Positions 34,152-43,308 of a DNA stretch of 57,163 bases are shown here, in pieces (positions within the stretch are counted from its first letter, which is position 1; every line of letters starts with the position of its first letter). The stretch comes from Prevotella sp. (lineage in GTDB: Bacteria; Bacteroidota; Bacteroidia; Bacteroidales; Bacteroidaceae): the NCBI GenBank assembly GCA_017395215.1, contig JAFPVW010000009.1, positions 1 through 57,163 on the forward strand, written 5' to 3'. Both the position numbers and the translations under genes were made by a program. The notes under the pieces were generated by a model. That model was not told where the DNA came from. It was given only the letters and a program-made list of their open reading frames with translations, and did no database searches.

Positions 34152-35363
34152 CTATTTCAGGTGCAAGGTGTGTCCCATGCGGTCTTGTTTTGTCTTCAGG
34201 TAGCGGTAGTCGTATTGGTTGGGCGTTACCTCGATGGGCACGTTTTCCACGATTTCCAGTCCGTAGGCCTCCAGTCCGACCCGCTTGGTGGGATTGTTCG
34301 TCATCAGCCGCATCTTGTGTATGCCCAGATGTCGCAGCATCTGTGCCCCGCAGCCATAGTCGCGCTCGTCGGGCTTGAAGCCTAAGTGGACGTTGGCATC
34401 GACGGTGTCGAGCCCCTCCTCCTGTAGCTTGTAGGCAGCAATCTTGTTCATCAGACCGATACCCCGGCCTTCCTGCTGCATGTAGATGACTACGCCCTTG
34501 CCTTCGTCCTCAATCATCTGCAGCGAGCGGTGAAGCTGTTCGCCGCAGTCGCAGCGCAGGGAGCCAAGGATGTCGCCGGTAGCGCAGCTGGAGTGGACGC
34601 GCACCAGTACGGCCTCGTCCTCAGCCCACTCTCCCTTGATAAGTGCCATGTGTTCGAGCCCGTTCGACTTCTGGCGGAAGGGTATGAGCTGGAAGTGGCC
34701 ATAGCGTGTGGGCATGTCCACACGGTTGCCCACCTCAATGAGCGACTCTTTGCGCAGCCGGTAGGCAATAAGGTCCTTGATGGTGATGATTTTCAGACTG
34801 TGCTCATGTGCAAACACCTGAAGTTCAGGCATGCGGGCCATCGAGCCGTCATCGTTCATGATTTCCATCAGCGCGCCGGCAGGGTAGAGTCCGGCCAGCT
34901 TGCACAGGTCGACGGCAGCCTCCGTGTGGCCCGAGCGTCGCAGCACGCCGTTGTCCTGAGCGTACAGCGGATTGATATGGCCCGGACGCCCGAAGGTCTG
35001 CGGTGTCGATGTGGGGTCGGCCAGTGCCAGGATGGTGGCGGCGCGGTCGTGGGCAGAGACTCCCGTGGTGCAGCCCTCGAGCTTGTCGACGGTGACGGTG
35101 AACGGCGTTCCTAATACCGACGTGTTGTCAGCCACCTGGCGGGGCAGGTCAAGCTCCTCGCTGCGGCTGATGGTGATGGGCGCACAAAGCACGCCTCGGG
35201 CATATTTCAGCATGAAGTTCACCATCTCGGGCGTTATCTTCTCTGCTGCACATATCAGGTCGCCCTCGTTCTCGCGGTCTTCGTCGTCGACCACGATGAC
35301 GAACTTGCCTTCGCGGAAGTCGCCGATGGCCTCTTCAATCGTGTTTAGTTTAAAGTTGTCCAT
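34152..35363 (-). CDS. ribBA: Bifunctional DHBP synthase / GTP cyclohydrolase II
   Basis: Provides both precursors for riboflavin synthesis, 403 residues. The N-terminal domain (about 1-200) makes dihydroxybutanone phosphate and shows [19 protein letters not shown] and [13 protein letters not shown]. The C-terminal domain (about 205-403) opens GTP and shows the zinc cysteines in [20 protein letters not shown] and [15 protein letters not shown]. It starts 13 bp after the LptF/G permease stop, so it is probably the second gene of that transcript. No FMN riboswitch was seen. Confidence 0.95.
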   Translation of the reverse strand: MDNFKLNTIEEAIGDFREGKFVIVVDDEDRENEGDLICAAEKITPEMVNFMLKYARGVLCAPITISRSEELDLPRQVADNTSVLGTPFTVTVDKLEGCTTGVSAHDRAATILALADPTSTPQTFGRPGHINPLYAQDNGVLRRSGHTEAAVDLCKLAGLYPAGALMEIMNDDGSMARMPELQVFAHEHSLKIITIKDLIAYRLRKESLIEVGNRVDMPTRYGHFQLIPFRQKSNGLEHMALIKGEWAEDEAVLVRVHSSCATGDILGSLRCDCGEQLHRSLQMIEDEGKGVVIYMQQEGRGIGLMNKIAAYKLQEEGLDTVDANVHLGFKPDERDYGCGAQMLRHLGIHKMRLMTNNPTKRVGLEAYGLEIVENVPIEVTPNQYDYRYLKTKQDRMGHTLHLK

Positions 35364-35376
35364 TATTACACCTTAT

Positions 35377-37293
35377 TTATATATTGGGGGCTGGGTTTGC
35401 CAGTTCCCGTGCACGTGGTATGACCTTGCCGCTTACCTGTTTGATGGTATGCAGGTCTCTGTACAGGCGCAGGCGGAATCGCCACATGCGCAGGTAGAAG
35501 AAAATACCCACGGGCAGGACAAGACCCGTCACGATGTTCATCCACTTCCGGTTGAACGGGCGCGTGTGGGCGCGTGTCATGATGATGGGGTAGTGGTTCA
35601 GCTCGGTCAGTATGAGACGGTCCCTGCTGTAGCCCAAGTCCTCGATGGCCTCCTCCAGCACCTCGTCTATTTGTTCTATCTCATGGTCGTCGCTGGCCTT
35701 GAAGAACACGCTGATGGGGTTAGGCAGGCGCAGCAGCTTGTGCTCGTCGGAATACCGCGTTATATGCTCGTTGACCTCTTCCAGCTTCTGTGCGTCTGTC
35801 TCGTATTTCGGATCCTCGATGATAACCTCTTTGCGGGTGATGTTGCGCTTGACGCGCAAGCCGAGGAACCGCCGCAGCAGTTCTTTGTACATGTCGATGT
35901 TGAACACCACGGAGTCGTTGTTGGCCTTGTAGGTGAAGAACACCGCCAGCGGCGTCAGCACCATCGTCGGAATGAGTTTCCCGAACCATACCGTCCATTC
36001 GTCGGCGCGAGCCATGCGGTAGCCTGAGGCATCAAAGATGTAGAACACGATGAACACCAGTACGGAGATGATGACCGGCACACCGAGTCCGCCCTTGCGG
36101 ATGATGGCTCCAAGGGGCGCGCCGATGAAGAAGAAGATGATGCACGACAGGGCCACCGTGAAACGGTTGATGGCCTCCATCCTGTGCAGGCGCTCACGGC
36201 GGTTGATGTCGAAAGAGTAGTCCTCCTTCATGCTGAGGTCGAACGATTCCGACTGGGCTTTCTCCGAGGCCCATTGTATGACGTTGCGTTTCTCGTCTGT
36301 CGACAGCTTACTGTAGATGGTGTCGAATACGGCCTTGCCCGAGGCAACCTGAGAGAAGGCCTTGAGCGAATCTTTCTTGTCGATAGTCGCCTGGTGGAAC
36401 GTCCTGTAGCGGCCTTCGCGTTCAAACATTCGGCCGATAGAGTCGTTGAAAACGATGATTGAGTCGAGGTCGGCCAGAATTCGCTCCAGACTCTTTGAAC
36501 GGGCATCAGCAGCGATGCCCGTCTCGTCGGCCAGGTTGAAGTCGCTGTCGAAGTCGAGCACGATACGCTTCTGCGAGAACGTCTCGCGGCGATAGGGCAC
36601 GTTGGCCGAGCCGCCCAGCTCCTGCGACTTCATGTTCTCAAACCATTCGCCGTTGTGGAGTGTCAGCAGCAGGTGCTTCTTCTCAGCCGTTGTCTGCATC
36701 ATGCCCGAGTCGGCCAGAATGATGGCCTGGTCCTCGTAGCTGTCGGTGCGGCGGTAAATCATGATACCGTAGAGCATACCCGTCTGCATGTTTTTCTTCT
36801 GCACATACAGGTTAGCGTTGGGAATACCGTCGTAGAAGACGCCCTCGGGAATCTCCAGCTCAGGACTCTTCTGCTTCACCGAGAGCAACAGCTGGTAGAA
36901 CGACTTGTTGGCAGCCGGACCCACCACGTTCTGGAAGTAGAACGAGATGCCCGCTATGAGGACAACGAGTACTATCAGCGACCGCGACGCCTGGAGCAGC
37001 GAGATGCCCGCGGCCTTGATGGCCGTCAGCTCAGAGCTTTCACCCAGGTTGCCGAATACGATCAGCGACGACAGCAGAATGGCCAGCGGGAAAGCCTGGG
37101 GCATCAGCATCAGGCCCATATACCAGAAGAACTGGGCCATAATCTCAAGCGAGAGACCCTTACCGATGAGCTCGTTGACGTATCGCCAAAGAAATTGCAT
37201 CATCAGCACAAACTGGCAGATGAAAAAAGCGCCCACAAACAGTTGCAGGAACTGCTTGGTCACAAAGATGTCTAATTTCTTGATGCGAAACAT
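35377..37293 (-). CDS. LptF/LptG (YjgP/YjgQ) family permease, long form
   Basis: Inner-membrane component of the lipopolysaccharide export complex, 638 residues. N-terminal membrane helices (LQLFVGAFFICQFVLMMQFL, the LMLMPQAFPLAILLSSLIVF segment, ELTAIKAAGISLLQ) and a second helical group near 375-460 enclose a periplasmic jellyroll. A cytoplasmic C-terminal extension of about 170 residues with another hydrophobic stretch follows, longer than E. coli LptF (about 366). The predicted -7 element lies only 11 bp from the ATG, so the leader is very short. Confidence 0.87.
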   Translation of the reverse strand: MFRIKKLDIFVTKQFLQLFVGAFFICQFVLMMQFLWRYVNELIGKGLSLEIMAQFFWYMGLMLMPQAFPLAILLSSLIVFGNLGESSELTAIKAAGISLLQASRSLIVLVVLIAGISFYFQNVVGPAANKSFYQLLLSVKQKSPELEIPEGVFYDGIPNANLYVQKKNMQTGMLYGIMIYRRTDSYEDQAIILADSGMMQTTAEKKHLLLTLHNGEWFENMKSQELGGSANVPYRRETFSQKRIVLDFDSDFNLADETGIAADARSKSLERILADLDSIIVFNDSIGRMFEREGRYRTFHQATIDKKDSLKAFSQVASGKAVFDTIYSKLSTDEKRNVIQWASEKAQSESFDLSMKEDYSFDINRRERLHRMEAINRFTVALSCIIFFFIGAPLGAIIRKGGLGVPVIISVLVFIVFYIFDASGYRMARADEWTVWFGKLIPTMVLTPLAVFFTYKANNDSVVFNIDMYKELLRRFLGLRVKRNITRKEVIIEDPKYETDAQKLEEVNEHITRYSDEHKLLRLPNPISVFFKASDDHEIEQIDEVLEEAIEDLGYSRDRLILTELNHYPIIMTRAHTRPFNRKWMNIVTGLVLPVGIFFYLRMWRFRLRLYRDLHTIKQVSGKVIPRARELANPAPNI

Positions 37294-37304
37294 AATCTGG
37301 GCTG

Positions 37305-37312
37305 CAAAGGTA
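37305..37312 (-). promoter_or_regulatory. -7 element, LptF/G-ribBA transcript
   Basis: TACCTTTG on the minus strand, 11 bp upstream of the ATG at 37293. No clear -33 TTTG is seen. Confidence 0.5.
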
Positions 37313-37380
37313 CAAAAAAGATGTGAAATGCGAGAAGTGAGAGGTGAAAAGTTGCTCCTACACTACATTAATTAACACAA

Positions 37381-37497
37381 ACTCCTCAACTCCTTCACTT
37401 TTCACTTTTCACTTTTCACTCCTCAACTCCTTCCCTCCTCAACTCCTCAACTCCTTACTCCTCAACTCCTCAACTCCTTACTCCTCAACTCCTCAAC
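37381..37497. repeat. Short tandem repeat (CTCAACTC/CACTTTT units)
   Basis: A run of CTCAACTCC(TTA) units with an inner CACTTTT triplet (about 37397-37418) fills the gap between the START-like gene and the permease gene, abutting the START-like gene's stop codon (37498-37500). No coding signal is present. Confidence 0.85.
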
Positions 37498-37905
37498 TTA
37501 AATTCCGCTCGCCTGGTGCAGTCGTTCCATATTATCGTCCCAGAGGTCGTGCAGGTCGTCAATATCCTCAGGCAGTGCGAAGTCTTCAACATACAGGCAG
37601 AGCTCGTCGGTCAGCTCGCTCTTGCCTATTCGCATTTCCCAGTAGGCTTCCGGGTCTTCTTCGTTCACCCACTGCAGCCTGATGTGGCTGTTGCGGTTGC
37701 GCTCTACGATCTTAGCCTCCAGCGTATGATGGTCAGTCCATATTTCGCCCCAAGTCAGCGAGATGACGTCGTCGCCAAGGTCCTCAACATGGTCGGCAAG
37801 CCATCTTTCCAGGCCGTGCGCCGTGCTTATCTGGTCCCAAACGATGTTGTACGACTTAGTCATCAGAGGGTATTCTAGATACAGCTTTTGCTTCTTTGTA
37901 TTCAT
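37498..37905 (-). CDS. START-like domain protein
   Basis: A 135-residue cytoplasmic protein of the Bacteroidetes START-like family (SRPBCC superfamily), likely binding a hydrophobic ligand. Recognisable segments: MTKSYNIVWDQISTAHGLERW, ISLTWGEIWTDHHTLEAKIV, IRLQWVNEEDPEAYWEMRI, and an acidic C-terminus (LPEDIDDLHDLWDDNMERL). A -7 element (TAATTTTG, minus strand, 37937-37944) lies 32 bp before the start. Its exact function is unknown. Confidence 0.82.
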   Translation of the reverse strand: MNTKKQKLYLEYPLMTKSYNIVWDQISTAHGLERWLADHVEDLGDDVISLTWGEIWTDHHTLEAKIVERNRNSHIRLQWVNEEDPEAYWEMRIGKSELTDELCLYVEDFALPEDIDDLHDLWDDNMERLHQASGI

Positions 37906-37936
37906 GATAATCCAGGTTAGTATTACGATTTTGGGG

Positions 37937-37944
37937 CAAAATTA
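37937..37944 (-). promoter_or_regulatory. -7 element, START-like gene
   Basis: TAATTTTG on the minus strand; no obvious -33 element. Confidence 0.45.
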
Positions 37945-37984
37945 CGATTTTTTTCGTGAATAAGAAAATATTTTCCGTGGAAAT

Positions 37985-38015
37985 TTTGCTATTTCAAAAA
38001 ATAAGTGTACCTTTG
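37985..38015 (+). promoter_or_regulatory. tRNA-Met promoter
   Basis: TTTG (37985-37988), 19 bp, TACCTTTG (38008-38015), about 20 bp before the mature tRNA. Confidence 0.8.
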
Positions 38016-38034
38016 CACCCGCAAAACCGATGAT

Positions 38035-38111
38035 GGCGGGATAGCTCAGCTGGTTAGAGCGCATGATTCATAATCATGAGGTCGCCGGTTCAATCCCGGC
38101 TCCCGCTACCA
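38035..38111 (+). tRNA. tRNA-Met (CAT)
   Basis: A 77-nt tRNA with encoded CCA. The acceptor stem is GGCGGGA / TCCCGCT (first pair G-T), the D arm GCTCAGCTGGTTAGAGC, the anticodon arm CATGA-TTCATAA-TCATG, and the T arm GCCGGTTCAATCCCGGC. The loop reads CAT, so elongator methionine is most likely; a lysidine-modified isoleucine tRNA is the alternative. Confidence 0.93.
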
Positions 38112-38131
38112 AGGAAAGGTGCTGAAAATGA

Positions 38132-38160
38132 GGGGTTTACAATGAAGTAAGCCCCTTTTT
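38132..38160 (+). terminator. tRNA-Met terminator
   Basis: Stem GGGGTTTAC (38132-38140) / GTAAGCCCC (38147-38155), then TTTTT. Confidence 0.82.
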
Positions 38161-38418
38161 CTTTGCCATAATCTTAAGGCGGTGAAAGTTATGTGAAAGT
38201 TTACTTAGTCTTTTAACGGCTTTCGCTTTTCCTGCTTTTTCATGTGTTTTTCAGAAATCTCGGCGAAAAGTCGCCCCTTCATTTGCGCGCGCGCGTTGGC
38301 GCATTAAAGATGTGGTGAAACACGACACCCTTGATGAAAAAGCGAAAGAAAAGTAGCCAAGCCGAAATGGGATTTGCATCATCAGGAAAGATACGGAAAC
38401 CACATACATAATAAAATT
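38161..38418. other. Gap between tRNA genes; possible integration scar
   Basis: About 260 bp without a convincing gene. It includes a GC dinucleotide run (GCGCGCGCG near 38288) and a short open end DVVKHDTLDEKAKEK-stop (about 38310-38357) with no start, which could be the tail of a lost gene. Position next to a tRNA 3' end is typical of old integration sites, but no duplicated tRNA end was found. Confidence 0.3.
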
Positions 38419-38419
38419 A

Positions 38420-38452
38420 AAAAAACCGCCGATTCACGTGAATCAGCGGTTT
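38420..38452 (-). terminator. tRNA-Pro terminator
   Basis: On the minus strand the stem AACCGCTGATTC / GAATCGGCGGTT with an ACGT loop is followed by a T tract. Confidence 0.82.
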
Positions 38453-38458
38453 GATTGG

Positions 38459-38534
38459 TGGTCGAGGTGACAGGACTCGAACCTGCGACATCCTGGTCCC
38501 AAACCAGGAACGCTACCAACTGCGCTACACCTCG
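38459..38534 (-). tRNA. tRNA-Pro (TGG)
   Basis: A 76-nt tRNA with encoded CCA. The acceptor stem is CGAGGTG / CACCTCG, the anticodon arm CCTGG-TTTGGGA-CCAGG (anticodon TGG), and the T arm CAGGTTCGAGTCCTG. Convergent with tRNA-Met. Confidence 0.94.
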
Positions 38535-38650
38535 ATTTTGCTTACCTTTCTCAAAAGCCATGCAAAGTTACTAACAATTTGTTGAACAATGAACATTAGG
38601 CGCTGAACATTATTTTTTTTTAACGTTCGCACAGCAATGGAGTGTTGCTT

Positions 38651-38757
38651 GGAAAACCCGCCGCCTTTTCTCCAAAACCCGCCGCCTTTTTGTCAAAACC
38701 CGCCGCCTTTTGCTTGTAACCCGGTGCCTTTTCGTCAATACCCGCCTCGTTATGCCG
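38651..38757. repeat. 21-bp tandem repeat, about five copies
   Basis: Units start at 38653, 38674, 38695, 38716 and 38737, exactly 21 bp apart, with consensus AAAACCCGCCGCCTTTT plus four variable bases; the last copies are diverged. Because 21 is a multiple of three, both strands carry open heptad-repeat frames (K-A-A-G-F on the minus strand, N-P-P-P-F on the plus). These have no other coding support and I treat them as repeat DNA. Confidence 0.8.
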
Positions 38758-38866
38758 AGGTGTCTGTTCAAGTGTCGGTTCCCGCTCCCAATGGCTGTCA
38801 AATAGCACTGTTTTGCCGCTTTTTCCTGCCTTTTTTACTATAATAGTTCTCATTTGCACTTTTTAT

Positions 38867-38923
38867 CCAACACTTCCTACACTTCCTACACCTGCCGGGT
38901 GCAGGAAGTGTAGGAAGTGTTGG
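38867..38923. repeat. Long palindrome with CCTACAC motifs
   Basis: Perfect 20-bp arms (38867-38886 and 38904-38923) built of ACACTTCCT units around a 17-nt loop. The CCTACAC core is shared with the ends of the 12.2-12.7 kb MITE-like element. Confidence 0.75.
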
Positions 38924-38981
38924 GTGTTTCCTGCGATTCACAATCAGAACGCCAATAGTTAAAAAACAATAATAAGTAGGG

Positions 38982-39020
38982 AAAACTTCGGGGTTATGCT
39001 GCGCAACTCCGAAGTTTTTT
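38982..39020 (+). terminator. Terminator-like hairpin upstream of the DUF349 gene
   Basis: Stem AAAACTTCGGGGTT (38982-38995) / AACTCCGAAGTTTT (39005-39018), followed by more T residues. No gene directly upstream uses it, so it may be a leftover or an attenuator. The interval 39021-39113 holds a weak -7-like TAATTTTA (39022-39029). Confidence 0.6.
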
Positions 39021-39113
39021 GTAATTTTACACCCCAAAACGTCGGTGTGCCTTGGCATACGGCGCTAAATATCGTGTGTGTACTCACCATAGAAGTAACT
39101 AAAAGCAGTTATT

Positions 39114-40988
39114 ATGGACTCTCAAGAAAACATCCTCGAGCAGGGGATCAGTGAAGAAAAAGTAAACCAGGAGGCAGCTCCTGAAGTAGTAACCACCGCA
39201 GAGGCCGCAGAGGCCGCTGAGCCTCAGGAGGTCTTAGAGCCTCAGGAGGATCAGGCTCCTGTTGAGCGCAAGGTCTATGAGACGAAGAAGGAGGTGCTCG
39301 ACCGCGTGAAGGAGATTGCCCACGGCGAGGAGATGCCCCAGAAGGACGAGGTCGACTATCTGAAGACCACGTTCTACAAGCTCCACATTGCCGAGCGCGA
39401 AGCCAAGCTGAGGGCATACATCGACGGCGGCGGCGACCCCGAACTGTATCAGATTACCCCTGATGAAGACGAGGAAGTGTTCAAGGCCGAGATGGGCGTC
39501 ATCAGGGAGCGTCGTCAGCAGCAGTTCCGCGAGCAGGAGGCTGAGAAGGAGGAGAACCTGCGTAAGAAGCTCGAGATAATTGAGAAGATAAAGGCCATGG
39601 TCACCTCGCCCGAGGAGGCCAACAAGACGTTCCAGGAGTTTAAGGCCCTGCAGCAGGAGTGGCGCGACATCAAGGCCGTTCCCGCCGAGAAGGCCAACGA
39701 GCTGTGGCGCAACTACCAGCTGTACGTCGAGCAGTTCTACGACCTGCTGAAGCTGAACAGCGAGGCCCGCGAATACGACTTCAAGAAGAACCTGGAACTG
39801 AAGACGAAGCTCTGCGAGGCTGCCGAGAAGCTGGCCGAGGAGAATGACGTCATCAGTGCCTTCCACCAGTTGCAGAAGCTGCACCAGGAGTACCGCGAGA
39901 TTGGCCCCGTGTCGAAGGACCTGCGCGAGGAGGTGTGGAACCGCTTCAAGGCCGCCTCGACGGTCATCAACAAGCGTCACCAGCAGCACTTCGAGGGCAT
40001 CCGTGCCCGCGAGGAGGAGAACTTGGCAAAGAAGACCGCTCTCTGCGAGAAGGTGGAGGCCATCGCTGCCGAGGAGAACAAGGGCAGCGGCGACTGGGAG
40101 CGCCATACCAAGGAAATCATCGAGCTGCAGTCGGAGTGGAAGACCATCGGCTTTGCCCCGCAGAAGATGAACATCAAGATATTCGAGCGCTTCCGTGCTG
40201 CCTGCGACGACTTCTTCGGCCGCAAGGCAGAGTACTTCAAGACGCTGAAGGACACCTTCAAGGAGAACGCCGAAAAAAAGCGCGCCCTCATCGAGAAGGC
40301 CAAGGCCCTGCAGGACTCCACCGACTGGAAGTCGACGGGCGACAAGCTCATCAACCTGCAGAAGGAGTGGAAGCAGATAGGCATGGTGCCCAAGAAGCTG
40401 GGCGACCAGCTGTGGGAGGAGTTCCTTGGCGCCTGCAACAAGTTCTTTGAGGCCCGCAACGCCGCCACTGCCGGTACGCGAGGCGAGGAGCATGCCAACC
40501 TGGAGCGGAAGCGCGACGTCATTGCCCGCCTGAAGCTCGTGACCGAGGAGGCCGGCGACAACCTGCAGGAGATGGTGCAGCAGCTGGTCAATGAGTATCA
40601 GGCCATCGGCCACGTGCCGTTCCGCGAGAAGGACAAACTCTACGAGGAATACCACGCCGTGCTCGACAAGCTCTACAAGGAGCTGAACATCTCGGTGGCC
40701 AAGCGCCGTCTGAACTCGTTCAAGCAGAACCTGAAGCAGGTGGCCGAGCGCGGCGAGAACGCCTTGGACAACGAGCGCGCCCGCCTGTTCCGCCAGTATG
40801 AGGCCATGAAGCAGGAGATTCAGACCTACGAGAACAACCTTGGTTTCCTGAGTGTCTCGTCGAAGAAGGGCAACTCGCTCATCGACGAGATGAACCGCAA
40901 GGTGCAGAAGCTGAAGGACGACATGAACCTGGTCCGCGAGAAGATCAAGGCTATCGACCAGGAGAACCGCGAGAAGCAGGAGTCGTAA
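39114..40988 (+). CDS. DUF349 repeat coiled-coil protein
   Basis: A 624-residue soluble protein with an acidic, low-complexity N-terminus (EAAEAAEPQEVLEPQED) and at least four DUF349 repeats between about 150 and 520, each with a W-x2-I-G-x-V/A-P core: LQQEWRDIKAVP, LHQEYREIGPVSK, LQSEWKTIGFAPQK, LQKEWKQIGMVPKK, NEYQAIGHVPFREK. Most of the chain is predicted helical and coiled. The role of DUF349 proteins in bacteria is not settled. Followed by a terminator; transcribed alone. Confidence 0.88.
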   Translation: MDSQENILEQGISEEKVNQEAAPEVVTTAEAAEAAEPQEVLEPQEDQAPVERKVYETKKEVLDRVKEIAHGEEMPQKDEVDYLKTTFYKLHIAEREAKLRAYIDGGGDPELYQITPDEDEEVFKAEMGVIRERRQQQFREQEAEKEENLRKKLEIIEKIKAMVTSPEEANKTFQEFKALQQEWRDIKAVPAEKANELWRNYQLYVEQFYDLLKLNSEAREYDFKKNLELKTKLCEAAEKLAEENDVISAFHQLQKLHQEYREIGPVSKDLREEVWNRFKAASTVINKRHQQHFEGIRAREEENLAKKTALCEKVEAIAAEENKGSGDWERHTKEIIELQSEWKTIGFAPQKMNIKIFERFRAACDDFFGRKAEYFKTLKDTFKENAEKKRALIEKAKALQDSTDWKSTGDKLINLQKEWKQIGMVPKKLGDQLWEEFLGACNKFFEARNAATAGTRGEEHANLERKRDVIARLKLVTEEAGDNLQEMVQQLVNEYQAIGHVPFREKDKLYEEYHAVLDKLYKELNISVAKRRLNSFKQNLKQVAERGENALDNERARLFRQYEAMKQEIQTYENNLGFLSVSSKKGNSLIDEMNRKVQKLKDDMNLVREKIKAIDQENREKQES

Positions 40989-41013
40989 TCAGACTCCCGA
41001 TAACCCATACAAT

Positions 41014-41050
41014 AATCCCCTCCGCTTGTTCGAACGGAGGGGATTTTTTT
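41014..41050 (+). terminator. Rho-independent terminator of the DUF349 gene
   Basis: Stem AATCCCCTCCG (41014-41024) / CGGAGGGGATT (41035-41045), then a run of T residues. Confidence 0.9.
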
Positions 41051-41072
41051 GTTGTCTATACCTTTTATATAA

Positions 41073-43145
41073 TTACTCGACGGTCATCGTATAGATGTGG
41101 CAGCCGCTGGTGTTCCAGACGACTACGTCGCAATCCTGATCGATGGTCCAGGTGTAGGTGTCCTGAGTCGTCGGCTTGAAAGCCTCGCCTATCTGGTTGG
41201 CAGCGTCGTAGCTGTTGGCATAGATCTGGATACCGCGGGCATCTGACACTTTATGCGATTCCATGACGACCGTCAGCTTCTGACCAGCCTTCACACCGGG
41301 AATGGTGAAGCAGGGGCAGGCCTGCTTGCTGCCACCACCGCCGAGCCAGAGGTAAGCGCCTCCGGCGTATGGTCCAAAGCCGTTTGATACGTTTGCCTCA
41401 GGATAGTTCACGGCAATGGCCAATGAGCGCTTGGCAGCATAGTCGGGATCGAACTTCAGGCCCTTCAGCTCCTCGATGACCTTACCGTTGGCTGAGAGCG
41501 AACCGTCAGCCCCCACAGTACCAGCGAGCCAGAAGCAGTTGTCCTTGGAAATGTCGGTGGGGTCAGCACCGTTGGCAGCGTCGGCAGCCTTCTCCACGTC
41601 GCTCCATCCCTCAGTCTTTGAGGCGGCAGCGTCGGCCTTCAGGTTGGCAATGGTGGCGGCGCTCCAGGCGGTGAAGTTCCAGGTCTGACCGGCAGCGGCA
41701 GCAGCCTTCACGGTGAACGGGGTGGTTACAAGGGCATTCGCGCTTGAGAGCAGGGGGAAGGCCTCGTTCTGCATGGTGATGATTACCTGGTCGCTCTGGG
41801 CCTTGATGAACTTGAACTTGCCGGGAGCAACAACCTGATAGTCGGTGCCCTCTACCAGTGCGGCGCCGCTCTGATTCAGGTGGAAGCCGTAGCTGGTGGT
41901 GGCGGGAGCATCGAGGATGCCCTGTGCGGTGAGCTGCTCGGTCAGGTCAATCTCTGTCACCTCCTCGGGAACGGGTAGGGCTGCCTGCGGGGCGTAGGTG
42001 AAGCGCTTGGCCTTGGCGTTCGTGTTCAGTCCGGCGGGCTTCGCGGGCAGTGTGGCCAGTGTCAGCTGGTTGTTCTCGATCTTGCAGCTGTAGGTGGCAT
42101 CGGCAACGCTGAACGACTTCAGCTGGTTGTTCTGAGCCTCGAGAGCCCTGACGGTCACGGGGACGTTAAGCTCCTCAAGCTGGTTGTTCGACACGTTGAC
42201 GTTGATGCTGCTGCCCTCAATCATCTTCGAGAGGTCAAGACTCTTCAGCTGGTTGTTGTTCACCTGGAGACCCTTCAGCGAGCCGAGCACCGACAGGTCG
42301 AGCTCGGTCAGCTCGTTCTGCTCCAGGCTCAGCTGGCTCACCTCAGCGCCAGCGGGCAGGATGATGCTCTTCAGCTTGTTGTTGCCGATGACGATGGTCT
42401 GCAGTGCCGGATTGTTCGACAGGTCGATCGATGTCAGCTGACCTGCCTTATAGAAGGACGAGCCTAAGTTAAGATACTCCAGCTTGGGATTGCCTGAGAG
42501 GTCGATACTCTTCAGTTGCGGCTCGTACTCAGACTGGTTCGTGCAAAGGACGGTCAGACTCTTCAGTTCAGCATTCTTTGACACGTCGATGTCGCTTACC
42601 GGCGAGTTGTTCACTGACAGTGATGTCAGCATCGGCATCTTTGAGAAGTCGATGCCGTCAACATTCAGGCCTGAAAGCTGGAGGTTCTGGATCTTCTCCT
42701 CCATACCTGCCCTGAACTCGGCGGGAACAGCGTTGCCCATGACACTGAGCATCCAGATGTCGCTCTTGCCATAGACCTTGATTGTGCCTTCGCCTGCTAC
42801 CGTTCCAGTAAACACGGTGGCATTCTTATGAGTGGTTCCAGCCACCTCGACACCCTCCTCATCGCGCAGGCCACCATTCTCGAAGCAGACGGTGTCGGCC
42901 ACGATGTTACCATCGCCGAAGTCGACGCCGTAGATGTCGTAGCGGTCATAGACGCCAATGCTCAGGCTCACCTCCTTGCCCACTTCGCCATAGAGTGAAG
43001 CTACGAGGTCGGTTTCATACTGCTGGCCGTCAAGTTCGATGACAGTCTTCGGTTCCTCAATCACAGGATTGTCCTTGTCGTTACACGACGTCATCAATGC
43101 AGCTGATGCAAGCAGCACTGAAGCAAGAATACAAAGTTTCTTCAT
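41073..43145 (-). CDS. Surface lipoprotein with leucine-rich-like repeats
   Basis: A 690-residue lipoprotein (lipobox ALMTSC, then NDKDNP). From about residue 150 to 390 it carries degenerate leucine-rich repeats of about 20-24 residues: LTSLSVNNSPVSDIDVSKN, LEYLNLGSSFYKAGQLTSID, LQTIVIGNNKLKSIILPAG, LKGLQVNNNQLKSLDLSK. The C-terminal about 180 residues look like a beta-sandwich with a glycine-rich loop (LWLGGGGSK) and end HIYTMTVE. Such proteins are usually exposed at the surface and bind ligands or host molecules. Divergent from the SusC-like receptor gene; a functional link is possible but unproven. Confidence 0.83.
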   Translation of the reverse strand: MKKLCILASVLLASAALMTSCNDKDNPVIEEPKTVIELDGQQYETDLVASLYGEVGKEVSLSIGVYDRYDIYGVDFGDGNIVADTVCFENGGLRDEEGVEVAGTTHKNATVFTGTVAGEGTIKVYGKSDIWMLSVMGNAVPAEFRAGMEEKIQNLQLSGLNVDGIDFSKMPMLTSLSVNNSPVSDIDVSKNAELKSLTVLCTNQSEYEPQLKSIDLSGNPKLEYLNLGSSFYKAGQLTSIDLSNNPALQTIVIGNNKLKSIILPAGAEVSQLSLEQNELTELDLSVLGSLKGLQVNNNQLKSLDLSKMIEGSSINVNVSNNQLEELNVPVTVRALEAQNNQLKSFSVADATYSCKIENNQLTLATLPAKPAGLNTNAKAKRFTYAPQAALPVPEEVTEIDLTEQLTAQGILDAPATTSYGFHLNQSGAALVEGTDYQVVAPGKFKFIKAQSDQVIITMQNEAFPLLSSANALVTTPFTVKAAAAAGQTWNFTAWSAATIANLKADAAASKTEGWSDVEKAADAANGADPTDISKDNCFWLAGTVGADGSLSANGKVIEELKGLKFDPDYAAKRSLAIAVNYPEANVSNGFGPYAGGAYLWLGGGGSKQACPCFTIPGVKAGQKLTVVMESHKVSDARGIQIYANSYDAANQIGEAFKPTTQDTYTWTIDQDCDVVVWNTSGCHIYTMTVE

Positions 43146-43180
43146 ACGATAATAATTGTTAGGTTAATAATTACGTGCTG

Positions 43181-43188
43181 CAAAAATA
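43181..43188 (-). promoter_or_regulatory. -7 element, LRR lipoprotein gene
   Basis: TATTTTTG on the minus strand, 36 bp before the start. Confidence 0.5.
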
Positions 43189-43273
43189 CGAAAATAATTC
43201 CTTTTGGCAGAAGAAAAATAGTTAAACAAGTGTTAAATAATGCTTTTCGCTCCATATTGGTCGATAATCTTTG

Positions 43274-43281
43274 TATTTTTG
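43274..43281 (+). promoter_or_regulatory. -7 element, susC-like gene
   Basis: TATTTTTG, 28 bp before the ATG at 43309; a T-rich TTTT (43243-43246) replaces the -33 TTTG. Confidence 0.5.
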
Positions 43282-43308
43282 CAATCAAATCAGAACGAAA
43301 ACAGAGGT

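Noticed and set aside
34152-35363. FMN riboswitch upstream of ribBA
   Set aside because: The 13-bp gap to the permease gene leaves no room for an aptamer.
37381-37497. Possible CRISPR array
   Set aside because: Units are short and contiguous with no spacers of constant length; the 38651-38757 repeat likewise has no unique spacers. No cas genes are present.
38620-38859. 79-codon heptad-repeat protein (K-A-A-G-F units)
   Set aside because: Explained by a 21-bp DNA tandem repeat that opens frames on both strands; no promoter or ribosome-binding sequence seen.
39234-40655. Minus-strand open frame of 473 codons, leucine-rich
   Set aside because: Mirror of the DUF349 coiled-coil gene; the leucines reflect Lys/Glu codons on the other strand.
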